From: Selenomonadales bacterium OttesenSCG-928-I06
Lineage (GTDB): Bacteria > Bacillota > Negativicutes > Sporomusales > Sporomusaceae
DNA: 40,484 nucleotides
Direction: 5' to 3'
Assembly (NCBI GenBank): GCA_030266395.1
Contig: JAJDHX010000009.1
Location: forward strand, 1 to 40,484
The first letter of the stretch is position 1, and each line of letters opens with the position of its first letter. The notes under the pieces were generated by a model. That model did no database searches and was not told the origin of the DNA. It worked only from the letters and a program-made list of their open reading frames with translations. A program made the translations under genes and the position numbers. Of the stretch, positions 1-7,174 are shown piece after piece.

Positions 1-134
1 AAATGGAATTAAAATATTCTCTGACTATTATAGGTATTTACCAAAATGGAATTCTTGCGATTTTGTTGTGCTTAAATAAATTTAAAAACACTTATACAGT
101 ACTATTAATCTACACTTACAAGAAAATTAATTTC

Positions 135-163
135 TTTACAAGATTTGCAGAAAGTCGTATTAT
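135..163 (+). promoter_or_regulatory. Candidate sigma-A promoter of the PPOX-family gene
   Basis: A TTTACA box (135-140) and a TATTAT box (158-163) are separated by 17 bp, about 80 bp before the ATG at 243. The rest of the first 242 bases is AT-rich and holds no gene; the 10-mer AAATGGAATT occurs at 1-10 and again at 44-53. Assigned from spacing and consensus only. Confidence 0.4.
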
Positions 164-242
164 AATAATATAGATAATTTTGGAAAGCACTGCTATTAAA
201 ACTACACATAGCAATTTGCTGATATTAAGGAGGAGAATAATT

Positions 243-647
243 ATGAAAGAAATTATGGACTTCTTAAAGGGAACTACTGTTCAATACCTGGCTACAATAG
301 GACTTGATGGCAAACCAAAAGTAAGACCTTTTCAATATATGTTTGAAAAAGATGGCAAACTATGGTTTTGCACAAGCAATAAAAAAATAGTATATGCAGA
401 AATTAAACAACAACCTTATGTAGAATTTTCTGCATGCAATCCAGATCTTGCTTGGCTTAGATTATCTGGCAAAGTTGTGTTTAAAGATGATATGGATATT
501 AAAAACAAAATAATAGAAGATAGTGAATTTGTAAGATCTATATATAGAACAGGTTATAATCCGGAATTTGAAGTGTTTTATTTAGAAGAAGGCAAAGCAG
601 TTATCAATGACTTTTCAGGAAAACCATCTAAAGAATACACATTTTAA
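243..647 (+). CDS. Pyridoxamine 5'-phosphate oxidase-fold (PPOX) family protein
   Basis: A 134-residue protein with the look of the small split-barrel flavin-binding PPOX family: N-terminal TVQYLATIGLDGKPKVRPFQ, then an FCTSNKK segment followed by YAEIKQQPYVEFSA. Such proteins bind FMN, F420 or haem, and many are reductases or oxidases of unknown substrate. This is not PdxH itself, which is longer. The ATG at 243 is chosen because AGGAGG lies 7 nt before it; an upstream TTG-initiated extension has no ribosome site. It is a single-gene unit with its own promoter and terminator. The nearby pdxS and MocR genes make a vitamin B6 link tempting, but the fold name alone does not support it. The exact substrate is unknown. 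Confidence 0.8.
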   Translation: MKEIMDFLKGTTVQYLATIGLDGKPKVRPFQYMFEKDGKLWFCTSNKKIVYAEIKQQPYVEFSACNPDLAWLRLSGKVVFKDDMDIKNKIIEDSEFVRSIYRTGYNPEFEVFYLEEGKAVINDFSGKPSKEYTF

Positions 648-652
648 TTATA

Positions 653-683
653 AAAACCTCTGTTTTCTTTAAACAGAGGTTTT
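653..683 (+). terminator. Intrinsic terminator after the PPOX gene
   Basis: A 13-bp perfect stem, AAAACCTCTGTTT (653-665) with its complement at 671-683, has a 5-nt loop and ends in TTTT. It lies directly after the stop codon of the PPOX-family gene. Confidence 0.75.
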
Positions 684-756
684 ACTTTATCACATAGAAA
701 TATTACTCATCTGCAAAAACTAAATAACAAAAGACTTATAGAAAGGCTAATGTTTT

Positions 757-1269
757 ATGATCAAAAAAATATATCTTGCCGGTGGCTGCTTTTGGGGAGT
801 AGAAAAATATTTTTCCAGTATAGACGGAGTAGTAAATACAAGTGTTGGTTATGCAAACGGCAAAACCTTAAATCCTACTTATGAAGATGTATGCTATAAA
901 GATAGCGGTCATGCCGAAACTATAGAAATAGAATATGATGATAATTTAATTAATCTCGAATTTTTATTGGAAATGTATTTTAAGATTATTGACCCAACTT
1001 CACTAAACAGACAAGGCCCTGATGTTGGAACACAGTATAGAACAGGCATATACTATCTAAATGAAACAGACAAACCAATTATTTTAAAATCTATTGAGAA
1101 CTTACAAAAAGACTATAATGACTTCATACTTGTAGAAGTCAAACCTCTGGAACACTATTTCAAAGCAGAAGAATACCATCAAAAATACCTTGATAAAAAT
1201 CCTAATGGATATTGTCATATCCCTAAAAACTTTTTTGACCTTGCTAAACAAAATAATAAAAAAGAGTAA
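757..1269 (+). CDS. msrA: Peptide methionine-S-sulfoxide reductase MsrA
   Basis: A cytosolic repair enzyme that reduces the S-epimer of methionine sulfoxide in proteins and free methionine, using thioredoxin as reductant (EC 1.8.4.11). At 170 residues it has the usual single-domain length. The catalytic motif GGCFWGVE lies at residues 9-16, with the nucleophile Cys11. The family segments YANG, SGHAE, DPTSLNRQGPDVGTQYRTGIYY (split here only by sequence context) and EEYHQKYLDKNP all follow in order. A further Cys near the C-terminus (GYCHIP) could act as the resolving Cys. The ATG at 757 follows GAAAGG at a normal distance. There is no msrB domain or adjacent msrB. It is transcribed alone between two terminators. 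Confidence 0.95.
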   Translation: MIKKIYLAGGCFWGVEKYFSSIDGVVNTSVGYANGKTLNPTYEDVCYKDSGHAETIEIEYDDNLINLEFLLEMYFKIIDPTSLNRQGPDVGTQYRTGIYYLNETDKPIILKSIENLQKDYNDFILVEVKPLEHYFKAEEYHQKYLDKNPNGYCHIPKNFFDLAKQNNKKE

Positions 1270-1297
1270 TGCTTGAGCTTAAGCACTACTCTTTTTT
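1258..1297. terminator. Bidirectional terminator between msrA and the convergent CnaB gene
   Basis: The stem AAAAAAGAGTA (1258-1268) pairs with TACTCTTTTTT (1287-1297), and an inner stem TGCTT/AAGCA extends it. T-runs on both strands let it serve msrA (plus) and the 1279-2196 gene (minus). It overlaps the last codons of both genes. Confidence 0.75.
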
Positions 1298-2196
1298 GTT
1301 TTTAGAAAAAAAACCCTCATACTTACTATGCTGCTCGGAGACATTCCAGGACATGTTTGATATGCTAAAACAGTTTGCCACATAAGAAGAGGTGCCACAT
1401 CATTTGGTACTTGCACAGTCCATTCACCAGTACCACCAATAATAAAATTACTTTGAGTATTATTAGGCCAAATTACTGTTAAGGTACATCCAGGACTACC
1501 TATACCAGATACAGAACCTGAACCTTGTAATATAGGATTAATTATAGGAGGATGACTCTTAACGCCACTTCCTGCATTTCGCACAACAAAATCTTCAGCA
1601 GGACGACCATTAATTGTTACACCACCACATCCATCTACAACAACAGTATAAGTTTGATAATTATTAATAAAGTTATCTGGTGCTTCTGTTTCAACCAATA
1701 CATATATCCCCGGAATTAAATTTTCAAATGTAACTATTCCATCTTCTCCAGATACTGCAGTCACTATAGTGTTTCCATTTTGAGTAAGAGAAAATTCTGC
1801 TTCTGCTAAAGGTACGCCAAACTCATCTGTTTTTAAAAATGAAAATGAAGAAATTCTTATATTTGGCAACATTACTTTGGAAAAACATTCTCCATTGACA
1901 GATATTTTGCCTCCACGACTTACTGAAATAACATAAGAATAAGGCATATACATATATCCTGCCGGTACTTCAATTTCAGTTAGTATATAAATTTCTTCGG
2001 GTAAAACACAAAACTTTATGCGACCCTTATGATCAGATACTGTAGTCATTACAGTTCCGTTAGGACAAGTCATCTGAAAAACTGCTCCAGGTAAACATCT
2101 TCCTGTTACTGCATCTACTTTATATAAAGTAATATCTCTAGGGCGAATTGAACAACATTTTCGTTCTTTTTTTGAGGTCCTTCTTTTAAATTTCAT
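1279..2196 (-). CDS. CnaB/SpaA-like isopeptide protein with C-terminal Ig-like domain, no signal peptide (copy A)
   Basis: A 305-residue protein. Residues 20-113 and 117-208 are two prealbumin-like CnaB (SpaA-type) domains. Each keeps the residues expected for a self-forming Lys-Asn isopeptide bond with a catalytic Glu: K26/E74/N112 and K122/E169/N207. Residues 225-297 resemble a bacterial Ig-like repeat (GSPGCTLTVIW, GEWTVQVP, VLAYQTCPG). The N-terminus is basic with a Cys pair (MKFKRRTSKKERKCC), and there is no hydrophobic signal peptide, LPXTG motif or membrane segment, which is odd for this fold. About nine Cys are scattered through the protein. GGAGG precedes the ATG. It lies just downstream of a paralogue at 2337-3245. 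With no secretion signal and a mother-cell-sigma-like promoter, I infer a spore coat or exosporium protein; this is inference, not recognition. Confidence 0.75.
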   Translation of the reverse strand: MKFKRRTSKKERKCCSIRPRDITLYKVDAVTGRCLPGAVFQMTCPNGTVMTTVSDHKGRIKFCVLPEEIYILTEIEVPAGYMYMPYSYVISVSRGGKISVNGECFSKVMLPNIRISSFSFLKTDEFGVPLAEAEFSLTQNGNTIVTAVSGEDGIVTFENLIPGIYVLVETEAPDNFINNYQTYTVVVDGCGGVTINGRPAEDFVVRNAGSGVKSHPPIINPILQGSGSVSGIGSPGCTLTVIWPNNTQSNFIIGGTGEWTVQVPNDVAPLLMWQTVLAYQTCPGMSPSSIVSMRVFFLKTKKSSA

Positions 2197-2230
2197 ATAT
2201 ATTCCTCCATCAGAATAAAACCAAGTTATT

Positions 2231-2242
2231 ACAATATATGCA
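2231..2242 (-). promoter_or_regulatory. Shared upstream element, mother-cell sigma-like -10 (copy A)
   Basis: On the minus strand the element reads TGCATATATTGT, 35 bp upstream of the ATG of copy A. The same 12-mer occurs 36 bp upstream of the paralogue at 3245. CATATATT resembles the -10 boxes of sporulation sigma factors E (CATACA-T) and K (CATA---T). No convincing -35 box is shared. Identity and position are seen directly; the sigma assignment is inferred. Confidence 0.4.
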
Positions 2243-2296
2243 CATTAACTCTATTTTGCTGATTAAATATATGACACCTGCCAAAACCATCAATTA

Positions 2297-2326
2297 AAAA
2301 GGCAGATACTAAGCACACTGCCTTTT
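2297..2326 (-). terminator. Intrinsic terminator of CnaB copy B
   Basis: The stem AAAAGGCAG (2297-2305) pairs with CTGCCTTTT (2318-2326) around a 12-nt loop. The minus-strand transcript of the 2337-3245 gene ends in a T-run here, so the two paralogues are probably separate transcripts. Confidence 0.7.
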
Positions 2327-2336
2327 CAAATACATA

Positions 2337-3245
2337 TTATTGAGGAGTAGGTAGTACTGTAACAGTGTTAACTTCACTTGAAATACCGTCACAAGTTTGA
2401 TATGCTGCCACAGTTTGCCCTGCCACCAAAGTAGTCCCTTCAGGAACAATAACACTCCAATTTTCATCTGAACCAACAACACCATCAACAGTAGCACCAT
2501 CAGCAAATGTTACAGTAACGACACATCCCGGAACACCTGTTCCTGTTACAACAGAAGTTATTCTAGTTACTATATTAATGTTTGGTCTAGGCGGTAATTC
2601 TTCGGCATTAGTCACAGTAAACCCTTGAGCAGTCTGACCATTAATTGTTACTTTACCAAATGCATCTACAACTACGGTGTATACTGTGGGGTTTCTTTGA
2701 TAGCCATAAGGTGATTGTGTTTCTATCATAGTATAAACTCCGGGTTTTAAATCAGTAAAAAGTGCTCCTCCATTCACATTTGATACTACTGTTGATACAA
2801 TTGAACCATTTTGATATAAAGTAAACTCACCACCAGCAAGCGGCGCTCCGGTTACTGAATCTATTTTATTTATTGTAAATCGGAAATTTTCTCTATCAAT
2901 AACATTAGGAATAAATAATTGAGAGGTACAAACACCATTGACATATAACTTTCCACTACTACTAACTGTTATATAATACGTAAAAGAATTAGGTGAATAG
3001 CCATTTGGTGGTTCAACTTCTGTAAGAGCATACCTTTCATAAGGAACTATACAAAAAGTAACACGACCTTTATAATCTGACACCGCCCGCTTAACCGCGC
3101 CATCTTTTGAAGTTAGTTCAAAAACCGCACCAGGTAATCTTCTTTTGCTTCTACCATCAATTTTACAAAAAGTAACTTCTCTATAAGATTTTGAACTGCA
3201 GCCCAAATAACTACAACTTCTATAAGCATCATCTTTATCAAACAT
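2337..3245 (-). CDS. CnaB/SpaA-like isopeptide protein with C-terminal Ig-like domain, no signal peptide (copy B)
   Basis: A 302-residue paralogue of the 1279-2196 protein with the same architecture. A short Cys-bearing N-terminus (CSYLGCSS) is followed by CnaB domain 1 (about 22-115, K28/E76/N114), CnaB domain 2 (about 121-215, K127/E175/N213) and an Ig-like domain (about 232-297: GTGVPGCVVTVTF, ENWSVIVPEG, VAAYQTCDG). Both proteins carry the phrase PGAVF early in domain 1 and AYQTC near the end. The ATG at 3245 is preferred over an upstream TTG because GGGGG sits 7 nt before it. There is no signal peptide, sortase motif or transmembrane helix. The gene has its own promoter-like element and terminator. 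A structural role on the spore surface is inferred; an intracellular adhesive or phage-derived scaffold cannot be excluded. Confidence 0.75.
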   Translation of the reverse strand: MFDKDDAYRSCSYLGCSSKSYREVTFCKIDGRSKRRLPGAVFELTSKDGAVKRAVSDYKGRVTFCIVPYERYALTEVEPPNGYSPNSFTYYITVSSSGKLYVNGVCTSQLFIPNVIDRENFRFTINKIDSVTGAPLAGGEFTLYQNGSIVSTVVSNVNGGALFTDLKPGVYTMIETQSPYGYQRNPTVYTVVVDAFGKVTINGQTAQGFTVTNAEELPPRPNINIVTRITSVVTGTGVPGCVVTVTFADGATVDGVVGSDENWSVIVPEGTTLVAGQTVAAYQTCDGISSEVNTVTVLPTPQ

Positions 3246-3280
3246 CAAAATTCCCCCATATCTTTAATGCTACTCATATA

Positions 3281-3292
3281 ACAATATATGCA
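3281..3292 (-). promoter_or_regulatory. Shared upstream element, mother-cell sigma-like -10 (copy B)
   Basis: This is the same minus-strand 12-mer TGCATATATTGT as at 2231-2242, here 36 bp before the ATG at 3245. An AC dinucleotide lies 17 bp before CATA, the spacing used by sigma K promoters. The copy A site lacks the AC, so a sigma E or K assignment stays tentative. Confidence 0.4.
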
Positions 3293-3341
3293 AACTTTGA
3301 AACATGTGTGTAGTTATGTAATATCTACCTTTAAACATAAA

Positions 3342-3368
3342 AAAAGAGTATTTTAAAAATACTCTTTT
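3342..3368 (-). terminator. Intrinsic terminator of the MocR-family gene
   Basis: A 12-bp perfect stem, AAAAGAGTATTT (3342-3353) with AAATACTCTTTT (3357-3368), has a 3-nt loop. On the minus strand it is followed by a T7 run, 38 bp after the MocR stop codon. Confidence 0.8.
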
Positions 3369-3405
3369 GCTACTTCTAAAAAAATTATCACAATAAAATT
3401 ATTAA

Positions 3406-4785
3406 TCACTGCCAAGATTTTATCAAAAGCTCTGCAACCTCTGATACATCTGCTGTTGCGAGCCCACCATATCCAACAATTACAGTATTAGTTTCTGGCG
3501 TTTGATCTAAATAATATTCTGAAAGACCGTAAACCTTTACACCATTCTCTTTAGCCTTCTGTATTAGTTCAATTTCCGACATCTTATTAGATGTAATTAA
3601 TAAATGTAAACCTGCTTCATAACCTTTTATAGTTAAAACATTTGCCAAAGAACCTAAATAACGAATAAATATATCTCTTCTATTTTTATAAATAGTGCGC
3701 ATTCTGTTTAAATGTCTCTCATAATAATTTTTTTCTAAAAACTTTTTTAAAGTTCGTTGCTCAAACTCTGAAACTGTACAAGAATAAAAAGTTAATTTTT
3801 TTCTGTATGTCTCCAATAAATCAGGAGGTAAAACCATATAACCTATACGAAGCGATGGAGCTAACGTTCTGGTAAATGTGTTTAAATAGATTACCTTATC
3901 ATCATTATCCAAACTATGAAGAGTAGGGATAGGTTTTAAAGCATACCTATATTCACTATCATAATCATCTTCAATAATAAAAAAATTATCAGTATCAGCC
4001 CATTTTAACATTTGCATCCTTCTATTAATGCTCATAACAGTACCTAAAGGAAAATGACGAGAAGGGGTAATAAAAGCAATAGATGAATCTGTCTTTTCCA
4101 GTTCATCTTTTCTCATTCCTTCAGCATCCATACTTATAGGATGAAATTTAATATCCCGGCTCTGAAGTATTCTTACAATTTTATGATAACAAGGATTTTC
4201 TACCGCAAATACACTATTCGGAAGCAATTCTATAATTAAACTAAATAAATATTCAGAACCAGCACCCAAAATAATCTGTTCCGGATGCACACTCATATTT
4301 TTATACTCTTTTAAATATCTGGCTATTTCTTTTCTTAAACTTAAATCTCCCTGAGGATGAATTGGCTTAAGTAATGAATCATTTTCATCTCTCAGTATCT
4401 CGCGCATTAATTTAGCCCAGGTAGCAAAAGGGAAATTATAAAGATCTACAGCATTTGTTTTAAGATCGTAAATATATGTATCATTATTGTCTCTTTCTTC
4501 TACCAACAAATCTGAAATTGATTTTGATTTTTTAATAATTGAATCTATCTGACGAACAAAATATCCTTTTTTCTCAACTGTCTCAACATATCCTTCTGCA
4601 ATAAGCTGAGCATAAGCGTTTTCTACAGTGTTTTTACTTATTTGTAAATGTTCTGCCAGTTTCCTTTTAGAAGGCAGCTTTTTCCCTTGCGGCAATATAC
4701 CTTCAACTATATTTTGTTTAATTCTTTTATATAATTGTTCATACAAAGGCTGCCTGTTCTTTTCGCTAAATGAAATAGTAAACAA
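3406..4785 (-). CDS. MocR/PdxR-type GntR regulator with aminotransferase-like domain; PLP-lysine replaced by Arg
   Basis: A 459-residue transcription factor. Residues 8-78 form a GntR winged helix (QPLYEQLYKRIKQNIVEG, LPSKRKLAEHL, NTVENAYAQLIAEGYV). Residues from about 105 form a fold-type I aminotransferase domain, as in GabR and PdxR. IEDDYDSEYR (271-280) is kept, including the Asp that contacts the PLP ring. The Schiff-base motif, normally SKTLAP in this family, reads TRTLAP, so Arg306 (AGA, 3868-3870) replaces the PLP-binding Lys. The usual PSHQ is PSRH here. I choose the TTG at 4785: GGGGAG lies 8 nt before it and the family starts just before this helix; a longer ATG form begins at 4869. 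Divergent from pdxS, so control of vitamin B6 synthesis is the obvious role (inferred). Without the Lys it may bind PLP non-covalently or not at all. Confidence 0.85.
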   Translation of the reverse strand: MFTISFSEKNRQPLYEQLYKRIKQNIVEGILPQGKKLPSKRKLAEHLQISKNTVENAYAQLIAEGYVETVEKKGYFVRQIDSIIKKSKSISDLLVEERDNNDTYIYDLKTNAVDLYNFPFATWAKLMREILRDENDSLLKPIHPQGDLSLRKEIARYLKEYKNMSVHPEQIILGAGSEYLFSLIIELLPNSVFAVENPCYHKIVRILQSRDIKFHPISMDAEGMRKDELEKTDSSIAFITPSRHFPLGTVMSINRRMQMLKWADTDNFFIIEDDYDSEYRYALKPIPTLHSLDNDDKVIYLNTFTRTLAPSLRIGYMVLPPDLLETYRKKLTFYSCTVSEFEQRTLKKFLEKNYYERHLNRMRTIYKNRRDIFIRYLGSLANVLTIKGYEAGLHLLITSNKMSEIELIQKAKENGVKVYGLSEYYLDQTPETNTVIVGYGGLATADVSEVAELLIKSWQ

Positions 4786-4907
4786 AAAATCACTCCCCAA
4801 TCTGGTACTAACAATAATTACAAAACTGGCAATTGCAAACATATCAGTTTTATATAAAAATAAACTCATTCATTATTTTTGTCAAGAAAAGAAAGAGGGG
4901 AACTAAA
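4786..4907. promoter_or_regulatory. Divergent regulatory region between MocR gene and pdxS
   Basis: This 122-bp region contains candidate operator repeats. CTGGTA (4802-4807) and CTGGCA (4826-4831) form a direct repeat 24 bp apart. AAAACTG (4822-4828) and CAGTTTT (4845-4851) form an inverted repeat. TTGCAA (4833-4838) followed by TATA-rich sequence at 4851-4858 may be the pdxS promoter, although the spacing is not ideal. MocR regulators often bind direct repeats over the divergent promoter, so these are the first sites to test. Confidence 0.4.
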
Positions 4908-5780
4908 ATGAATGAAAAATATGATTTTAATAAAAATCTGGCACAACTGCTTAAAGGCGGAGTTATAATGGATGTTTCCACACCTAAGCAAGCTGAAATA
5001 GCAGAAAAAGCCGGAGCATGTGCAGTCATGGCACTTGAAAGAGTTCCTGCTGATATCAGAGCTGCCGGTGGAGTATCCAGAATGAGTGATCCAAAAATGA
5101 TCAAAGAAATTCAAAAAACAGTTTCTATCCCTGTTATGGCAAAAGTTCGCATAGGGCACTTTGTAGAAGCCCAAATACTTGAAGCAATTGAAATTGATTA
5201 CATAGACGAAAGTGAAGTCTTATCGCCAGCTGATGATATATATCATATTGATAAAACACAATTTAAAGTACCATTTGTTTGTGGTGCTAAAGATTTAGGA
5301 GAAGCACTCCGTAGAATTAATGAAGGAGCTTCTATGATCAGAACAAAAGGAGAAGCTGGTACTGGCGATATAATCCAAGCAGTTCGTCATATGCGCAAAA
5401 TAATGAGTGAAATAAGAATTCTTACTACCAAAGCCAAAGATGAACTTTTTGAAGCTGCTAAAAGCTTAGCAGTACCTTACGAACTTGTAAAATATGTATC
5501 TGAAAACGGTAAATTACCTGTAGTAAACTTTGCAGCTGGAGGTGTTGCAACTCCTGCTGATGCAGCTTTAATGATGCAATTAGGTGCCGAAGGTGTCTTT
5601 GTTGGTTCCGGTATATTCAAATCAGGTGATCCTGCCAAAAGAGCAGCAGCAATCGTAAAAGCTGTTACTAATTATAATGATGCCAAACTCATAGCAGAAC
5701 TATCTGAAGACCTTGGTGAAGCTATGGTAGGTATTAACGAGCAAGAAATTCAGCTTTTAATGGCAGAACGCGGTAAATAG
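4908..5780 (+). CDS. pdxS: Pyridoxal 5'-phosphate synthase subunit PdxS
   Basis: The lyase subunit of the DXP-independent PLP synthase (EC 4.3.3.6). It combines ribose 5-phosphate, glyceraldehyde 3-phosphate and ammonia into PLP. At 290 residues it is full length and almost entirely conserved. Catalytic residues are visible: Asp22 in VIMDV, Lys79 in MAKVRIGH and Lys147 in [10 protein letters not shown], plus the phosphate-binding [18 protein letters not shown] near 233. GAGGGG precedes the ATG at 4908. The enzyme normally needs the glutaminase PdxT for ammonia, and pdxT usually follows pdxS directly. Here the next gene, after 190 bp, is an alcohol dehydrogenase, and no pdxT is seen anywhere in the window. 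The divergent MocR-type gene is its likely regulator. Confidence 0.95.
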   Translation: MNEKYDFNKNLAQLLKGGVIMDVSTPKQAEIAEKAGACAVMALERVPADIRAAGGVSRMSDPKMIKEIQKTVSIPVMAKVRIGHFVEAQILEAIEIDYIDESEVLSPADDIYHIDKTQFKVPFVCGAKDLGEALRRINEGASMIRTKGEAGTGDIIQAVRHMRKIMSEIRILTTKAKDELFEAAKSLAVPYELVKYVSENGKLPVVNFAAGGVATPADAALMMQLGAEGVFVGSGIFKSGDPAKRAAAIVKAVTNYNDAKLIAELSEDLGEAMVGINEQEIQLLMAERGK

Positions 5781-5841
5781 GGGAGTACCGTTAATAAAAA
5801 TCAGACTATAATATCTTTTATGAAAAACCTCCGAAAATAAA

Positions 5842-5872
5842 AAACTAATCTTCTTTAAATATAGATTAGTTT
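5842..5872 (+). terminator. Hairpin after pdxS, probable terminator
   Basis: AAACTAATCT (5842-5851) pairs with AGATTAGTTT (5863-5872) around an 11-nt loop. The T-run is short (TTT then CC), so termination may be partial. Confidence 0.45.
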
Positions 5873-5969
5873 CCAGCAAACAATAACAATTTATTTTACT
5901 ATTACTCTCTAAAAGTTTATAATTACTTTTATTACAAGAAAATTTCAAATCTGGAGGATACATAAAGAT

Positions 5970-7148
5970 ATGTTGAATTTTGATTTTCATATGCCAACCA
6001 GAATTGTCTTTGGTAAAGACACTGAAAAAGAAATAGGTAATCTTTTAAAACCATATGCCAAGAAAATATTATTGCATTATGGCGGAACAAACATTAAAAA
6101 AAGTGGACTTTACGAAAGAGTAATTACCTCTTTAAAAAGCAACAAAATTGATTTCATCGAACTTGGAGGAGTTGTACCTAATCCTCGTTTATCTCTGATA
6201 TATGAAGGAATAAATTTATGCCAAAAAGAAAAAGTAGACTTAATCCTGGCAGTAGGCGGAGGAAGTGTTATAGATTCTGCCAAAGCTATAGCAATGGGGC
6301 TTTATTATGAAGGAGATGTTTGGGAAATCTTTGAAACAAGAAAAGATATTACAAAGGTTCTTCCTATTGCTACAATTTTAACCATACCTGCTTCTGGCAG
6401 TGAATCAAGCTTTAGCACTGTCATCACCAACGAAAAAAAAGAAATGAAATTAAGCTACAGCAATGATCTTTTGCGTCCAGTGCTTAGTGTCATAAACCCG
6501 GAACTTTTCTACACACTTCCCAAAAGACAAATCGCAAACGGCGTTGCTGATATGATAAGCCACATTTTTGAACGTTATTTTACTAATACCAAAAACAATG
6601 ATTTAACTGATGGTCTATGTGAAGCAACTCTTAAAACTATTATGAAAAACGGACCTATAGTTTATAACGATCCAAGCAATTATGATGCTTGGTGTCAAAT
6701 TGGTTTCAGTGGCACAATTGCCCATAATGGCAGCTTAGGACTTGGCAGAGAAGAAGACTGGGCTGCACATAAAATCGAACATGAATTAAGTGCAATTTAT
6801 GATGTGGACCATGGGGCAGGGCTTGCTGTACTTGTTCCGAATTGGATGAAATATGTCTATAAAACAAACCCTGATATGTTTGTTCAATTTGCGGTAAATG
6901 TTATGGACGTAAAAATGAATTATAGCAATTCAGATGCTATAATATCAGAAGGAATTGAACGCTTAAAAAACTTTTATAGTAAGTTAGAATTACCTTCAAC
7001 TTTAAATGAACTAAAAATTAACGAAGAAAATTTCGAGACAATGGCCAAAAAAGCAACTAAATTTGCTTATGGCAAAGAAGTTCCTTTAGGCGGACTCAAA
7101 AAATTATATTGGCAAGATGTACTTGAAATTTATAAACTGGCAAAATAA
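5970..7148 (+). CDS. Iron-containing alcohol dehydrogenase (butanol dehydrogenase-like)
   Basis: A 392-residue group III alcohol dehydrogenase of the BDH/YqhD type that would interconvert aldehydes and alcohols with NAD(P)H in the cytosol. The nucleotide-binding GGGSVID lies at 96-102 and the PASGSESS loop at 140-147. The metal-binding set is visible: Asp194 and His198 (ADMISHIFE), His267 (WAAHKIEH) and His281 (DVDHGAG). Length matches the family (about 385-390). GGAGG lies 12 nt before the ATG at 5970. The gene stands alone and shares a terminator with the convergent AbrB-type gene. A role in fermentation end-product formation or aldehyde detoxification is inferred; the natural substrate cannot be read from sequence. 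Confidence 0.92.
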   Translation: MLNFDFHMPTRIVFGKDTEKEIGNLLKPYAKKILLHYGGTNIKKSGLYERVITSLKSNKIDFIELGGVVPNPRLSLIYEGINLCQKEKVDLILAVGGGSVIDSAKAIAMGLYYEGDVWEIFETRKDITKVLPIATILTIPASGSESSFSTVITNEKKEMKLSYSNDLLRPVLSVINPELFYTLPKRQIANGVADMISHIFERYFTNTKNNDLTDGLCEATLKTIMKNGPIVYNDPSNYDAWCQIGFSGTIAHNGSLGLGREEDWAAHKIEHELSAIYDVDHGAGLAVLVPNWMKYVYKTNPDMFVQFAVNVMDVKMNYSNSDAIISEGIERLKNFYSKLELPSTLNELKINEENFETMAKKATKFAYGKEVPLGGLKKLYWQDVLEIYKLAK

Positions 7149-7174
7149 AACAGATACCTAAAAGGTATCTGTTT
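7148..7174. terminator. Bidirectional terminator between the alcohol dehydrogenase and AbrB-type genes
   Basis: AAACAGATACCT (7148-7159) pairs with AGGTATCTGTTT (7163-7174) in a 12-bp perfect stem with a 3-nt loop. It begins at the ADH stop codon and includes the last codons of the convergent gene. Confidence 0.75.

Noticed and set aside
1-53. The repeated AAATGGAATT at 1-10 and 44-53 as a CRISPR or mobile-element end
   Set aside because: There are only two short copies, with no spacer pattern, no transposase and no target duplication.
180-242. An N-terminal extension of the PPOX protein from a TTG
   Set aside because: There is no ribosome site before the TTG, whereas AGGAGG sits correctly before the ATG at 243.
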